DNA from: Streptosporangium brasiliense
Lineage (GTDB): Bacteria; Actinomycetota; Actinomycetes; Streptosporangiales; Streptosporangiaceae
Length of the DNA: 64,000 bases
Direction: 5' to 3'
Assembly: GCF_030811595.1 (NCBI RefSeq)
Contig: NZ_JAUSRB010000002.1
Location: 4,588,001-4,652,000, forward strand
Shown here: one piece after another, positions 61,235 to 64,000 of the stretch
How the letters are laid out: every line of letters starts with the position of its first letter
How positions within the stretch are numbered: position 1 is the stretch's first letter
Made by a program: the position numbers and the translations under genes
Notes under the pieces: model-generated
What the model was told of the DNA's origin: nothing
Database searches by the model: none
The model's input: the letters and a program-made list of their open reading frames with translations, nothing else

Positions 61235-62203
61235 TCAGTTCCGGCGGCGGAGGGTGCGGGTGACGGCGAGGCCGCCGACGGCGAGGGTGCCGGTGAGCAG
61301 GATGCCCGTCTCGGTCCACTGGAAGCGCCAGAAGCGGTCGGTCGGGTGGTGATAGACGGCGATCCGGTAGCCGGCGTCGATCAGGCACTCGTCCTTCAGC
61401 AACTGGGCCCGTTCGGAGCGGGCGTCCATCCCGGGGGGCGGCGGGCAGACGTCGGCCGGCGGGGCCGCCCCCTCCCGGCCCGCCGGGTCGACCCACGCCT
61501 CGCGGACCAGATCGGCGCCGCTGTCGTAGATCGCCAGGCGGTCGCCGGTGACGGCCCGCACCGGCTCGGCGTAGGAGTCACGGGAGAAGAAGACGGCCGG
61601 GACGGCCAGCGAGACCACCGCGACGGTGACCGCCATCGCGGCGACGGTGCGGCGGAGCAGCGTCCCGGCGGCGGCGCCCAGGACGAACGCGAACAGCCAC
61701 CACGCCGCCGGGACGACCCCGGTGATGGTGAACGTCCCGGGCTCCATCGACTTGTCGCCGATCACGCCGCGGAAGACCGGCAGCCACAGGCTGACCATCG
61801 CCGACAGGACCAGGGCGGCGAGCGCGGTCAGGCCGCCGAGCACGCCGAGCTTGACCGCCAGCCAGCGCCCGGCCGGCACGGACTGGGTCCAGGCGAGCGC
61901 GTTGGTGCCGCGCTCGAACTCGGCCGCCAGCAGCGGCGCGCCCCAGAACGCGCCGATCAGCGCGGATCCGAAGAACGGCAGCAGGCCGAAGACCAGGAAG
62001 ACGGGGCTGTAGTAGTCCTGGTAGAGCGTCGTGTTCACATCCGAGCAGGCCGCCGCCGGGCCGGGGCAGCCGGGCGGGGCGTGCCCGGCGATGTGGGCGG
62101 AGGCCCGCAGTCCGGAGACCAGCAGCAGGACTCCCAGGACGAGCAGCAGCGCGCCGGTCGCCAGGATCTGCGCGCGGTGCTGTCGCCAGGTCAGCCAGAG
62201 CAA
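61235..62203 (-). CDS. ABC-2 type transporter permease
   Basis: The 322-residue protein has about six membrane helices with a short extracellular loop after helix 1, containing a Cys pair (about 46 and 53), and a second soluble loop near 235-285. The start LLWLTWRQHRAQIL and the AAEFERGTNALAWTQSVPAGRWLAVKLG cytoplasmic loop are typical of actinobacterial ABC-2 permeases. The TTG at 62203 has AAAGGAAC upstream; no ATG fits. It is the last gene of a GntR-ATPase-permease operon, 37 bases after the ATPase. The substrate is unknown. Confidence 0.88.
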   Translation of the reverse strand: MLWLTWRQHRAQILATGALLLVLGVLLLVSGLRASAHIAGHAPPGCPGPAAACSDVNTTLYQDYYSPVFLVFGLLPFFGSALIGAFWGAPLLAAEFERGTNALAWTQSVPAGRWLAVKLGVLGGLTALAALVLSAMVSLWLPVFRGVIGDKSMEPGTFTITGVVPAAWWLFAFVLGAAAGTLLRRTVAAMAVTVAVVSLAVPAVFFSRDSYAEPVRAVTGDRLAIYDSGADLVREAWVDPAGREGAAPPADVCPPPPGMDARSERAQLLKDECLIDAGYRIAVYHHPTDRFWRFQWTETGILLTGTLAVGGLAVTRTLRRRN

Positions 62204-62240
62204 GAGGGGTTCCTTTCGGATCCGTGCGGGGCCGGACGGG

Positions 62241-63125
62241 TCAGCGTGCCGGAGCCAGGGCGGGGCGGGGGAACGCGGCGAGGTCGGGGGCGCGCAGGTA
62301 GGCCAGGACCATCTCCTCCAGGTTCACCGGGCGGGCGCTCCAGCGCGGGTCGGGCAGCGGCCCGGTGTCGCGGACGAGGAGGGTGGCCTGCCGCCCGGTG
62401 CCGCCCCGCGAGATCACCGGCAGCCGGGCGGCGAGCGCGTCGGCGGTCCCGGCGGGTCCGGTCAGCAGGCGGTGTCCGGCGACCAGGTCGTCGATGTCGC
62501 CGCTGACCTGGACCCGGCCCCCGTTGACCACGATCAGCCAGTCGCAGATGCCCTCCAGTTCGGAGACGACGTGCGAGGACAGCAGCACGGTCAGCCCCGT
62601 CTCCGCCACCGCCGCCATCAGGCTCCGCATCACCTCGTCGCGGGCCAGCGGGTCGAGGTCGGCCAGCGGCTCGTCCAGCACCAGCAGGTCGGGACGCTTG
62701 GCCAGCGCGACGGTCAGCGCCACCTGGGTCCGCTGGCCACCCGAGAGCCGGCCGACCTTGCGCTCCGGCGGGATGCCCAGCTCCGCCAGCCGCCGCCGGG
62801 CCGAGGCCTCGTCCCAGCGGGGGTTGAGCCCGCGCCCGAACCTCAGCATCTCCTCCACCCGGAACCCGGGGTAGAGCGGCTTGCTCTGGGCCATGAACGC
62901 GACCCGCTCCATGTGCTCACGGACCGGGGCGCCGAAGATCCGCACCTCTCCCGCGGTCGGGCTGAGCATGCCCACGGCCAGCTGGAGCAGGGTCGTCTTG
63001 CCCGCGCCGTTGGGTCCGGCCAGCGCGGCGACCCGGCCGGGCGGTACCGTCACCGAACAGTCGCGCAGCGCCCAGGTCCGCCGGTAGCGCATGCCCAGGC
63101 CGGTGGCCTCCAGTGCCGCCCTCAT
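62241..63125 (-). CDS. ABC transporter ATP-binding protein
   Basis: The 294-residue ATPase has Walker A GPNGAGKTT (about 33-41), Q-loop FMAQSKPLY, signature LSGGQRTQVAL (about 136), Walker B LLVLDEPLADLDPLA and the H-loop SSHVV. The C-terminal 70 residues are of the gliding/CcmA-like type. The ATG at 63125 overlaps the GntR stop by four bases (ATGA) and has GGGAGGAG upstream. It energises the neighbouring permease; the cargo is probably a lipid, peptide or drug. Confidence 0.94.
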   Translation of the reverse strand: MRAALEATGLGMRYRRTWALRDCSVTVPPGRVAALAGPNGAGKTTLLQLAVGMLSPTAGEVRIFGAPVREHMERVAFMAQSKPLYPGFRVEEMLRFGRGLNPRWDEASARRRLAELGIPPERKVGRLSGGQRTQVALTVALAKRPDLLVLDEPLADLDPLARDEVMRSLMAAVAETGLTVLLSSHVVSELEGICDWLIVVNGGRVQVSGDIDDLVAGHRLLTGPAGTADALAARLPVISRGGTGRQATLLVRDTGPLPDPRWSARPVNLEEMVLAYLRAPDLAAFPRPALAPAR

Positions 63126-63514
63126 GCGATCTCCTCCCGGAAGGTGTCGGTCAGGACCGTGGCGACCAGTGCCCGCAGGTCCTCCTGGTCCAGGCCGGCC
63201 TGGAGGCCGTTGCGCACCCACTGGACCAGCTCCGCGCGCAGCCGCGCGCGGTCGTGCATGGACGCCGCGCCCAGCGACCGCTCCACGAACGTGCCCAGCC
63301 CGGGCCGCCCGGTGACCAGCCCCTCCCGCTCCAGCTCCCGGTAGGCCTTCAGCACCGTGTTCGGGTTGATCGCGAGCTGGGTCACGACCTCCTTGGCCGT
63401 CGGCAGCCGGTCACCGGGCCGCAGCAGGCCGAGCCGGAGCGCGTGCCGGACCTGGTGGACGAGCTGGAGGTAGGTCGCCACCCCCGATCCCCGGTCGAGG
63501 TGGAATTCGATCAC
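63122..63514 (-). CDS. GntR-family regulator, YtrA subfamily
   Basis: The 130-residue protein has a winged helix (about 10-75) with LRLGLLRPGDRLPTAKEVVTQLAINPNTVLKAYRELEREGLVTGRPGLGTFV, followed by a short two-helix YtrA dimerisation tail. YtrA regulators control the ABC genes encoded with them and respond to cell-envelope stress. The GTG at 63514 (MIEFHLDRGSGV start) has AAAGG eight bases upstream and is preferred to the GTG at 63523. An 8-bp palindrome at 63525-63546 is the probable autorepression site. Confidence 0.92.
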   Translation of the reverse strand: MIEFHLDRGSGVATYLQLVHQVRHALRLGLLRPGDRLPTAKEVVTQLAINPNTVLKAYRELEREGLVTGRPGLGTFVERSLGAASMHDRARLRAELVQWVRNGLQAGLDQEDLRALVATVLTDTFREEIA

Positions 63515-63524
63515 CGCCGACACC

Positions 63525-63546
63525 TTTCACTATTTGAGTAGTGAAA
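63525..63546 (-). promoter_or_regulatory. YtrA-type operator palindrome
   Basis: TTTCACTA (63525-63532) and TAGTGAAA (63539-63546) are perfect reverse complements with a six-base spacer, immediately upstream of the GntR gene and overlapping its likely promoter. It is AT-richer than its surroundings. Confidence 0.7.
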
Positions 63547-63803
63547 TGTTTAAGGGTGGTGGTGGCGGAAGTCAAATCCCGGCGTCCCCTGGCGTCGCCG
63601 AGCCGGGACGGCCCGCCGGCGGCACGCCATCCGTGATCACCTCGGTCCCCGCCCGGCGGGGGACGCGCCCGGAGGTCCTCAACGCCGTCGGCCGTCCGGG
63701 AGAGGTGGCGTTTCAGATCGTTTTCCCACCCCATCCATTGACGAGCGCCCCGTCCTGAGGTCTGCTGCGGCTAGATCATGTCGAGGTTCGAGGAGGGAGG
63801 CGC

Positions 63804-64000
63804 ATGCGCCTGCGCACGATGGTGGCGGCTTTCGCGCTGGCCGTGACGTCGACGACCGCACCGGCCTGGGCCGGTCCCGCCCCCGGCCCCGGTCCGGTCC
63901 CCGGTCTCGTGGCCCCGCCGCCGCCGTCCGCGGGCGGCTGCGATCCCGTCGCCGGTCCGGAGTGCCTGCTGCCGTTCCCCAACGACTGGTTCACCGAGAC
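63804..64000 (+). CDS. Secreted protein, 3' end beyond window
   Basis: The first 65 codons are present. A Sec signal peptide (MRLRTMVAAFALAVTSTTAPAWA, cleavage after AWA) is followed by a Pro/Gly-rich stretch and GGCDPVAGPECLLPFPNDWFTE, where the first two cysteines may pair. The LPFPNDWFT phrase is seen at the start of some actinobacterial secreted hydrolases or lipase-like proteins, but too little sequence is present for a firm call. The ATG at 63804 has AGGAGGGAGG upstream. The region 63547-63803 between the GntR operator and this gene holds no other gene. Confidence 0.8.
   Translation, partial: MRLRTMVAAFALAVTSTTAPAWAGPAPGPGPVPGLVAPPPPSAGGCDPVAGPECLLPFPNDWFTE

Overview
The window is 64 kb of very GC-rich DNA with strong third-position GC bias, many GTG starts, a WhiB-family regulator, an IdeR/DmdR-type iron box and several apparently leaderless genes. 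This points to a filamentous actinomycete, most likely of the Streptosporangiales. That placement is inferred from gene content and style, not from a marker gene. No rRNA, tRNA, CRISPR array or prophage was seen.

Layout. 1-6.3 kb: end of a YihY-type membrane protein, a ZTP riboswitch with glyA, a possible leader peptide with rsgA, two small unknown genes, a WhiB-family gene and an iron-box-controlled sucrase/ferredoxin-like gene. 6.3-10 kb: glpD and a TetR gene, divergent from an alkyl-DHAP-synthase-like flavoenzyme. 10-15 kb: thioesterase, metallophosphoesterase, PolA-like polymerase, MFS exporter. 15-17.3 kb: transmembrane Ser/Thr kinase.

17.5-32 kb is a nitrogen-scavenging region. allH-fdrA(allF)-allG, the three-gene oxamate carbamoyltransferase set, diverges from a PucR regulator. 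After an S4 protein and a large TIR-TM-WD40 protein comes an operon of NCS2 nucleobase permease plus a three-subunit molybdenum hydroxylase of the xanthine dehydrogenase/form II CoxL type. Together these suggest uptake and oxidation of a purine or related nucleobase and terminal ureide breakdown. No carbamate kinase or ring-opening enzymes are present here.

32-41 kb: MFS exporter, cydAB behind three evenly spaced 13-bp palindromes, a 485-bp divergent gap full of hairpins, a questin-oxidase-like gene, polysaccharide deacetylase, small acidic protein, VOC protein, fatty-acid desaturase, and a CoxG-like protein. 41.5-48 kb: a complete Mrp antiporter operon with MrpA and MrpB fused and MrpC carrying a long charged extension. 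48-49 kb: a MOSC gene between ends of an insertion sequence, with a frameshifted IS982-like remnant. 49-56.6 kb: unknown protein, NarL-type two-component pair, DUF6069-like membrane protein, acyltransferase plus secreted hydrolase, DsbA-family protein, thymidine kinase. 56.7-64 kb: small membrane protein, hyuA-hyuB, a YtrA/GntR-ABC operon, and the start of a secreted protein running off the window.

The most interesting signals are a shared CTACW-NNN-WGTAG operator-like motif at cydA and at 3.7 kb, the oxamate carbamoyltransferase locus, the TIR-WD40 membrane protein, the extended MrpC, and tandem duplications that copy the stop/start junctions of two operons.
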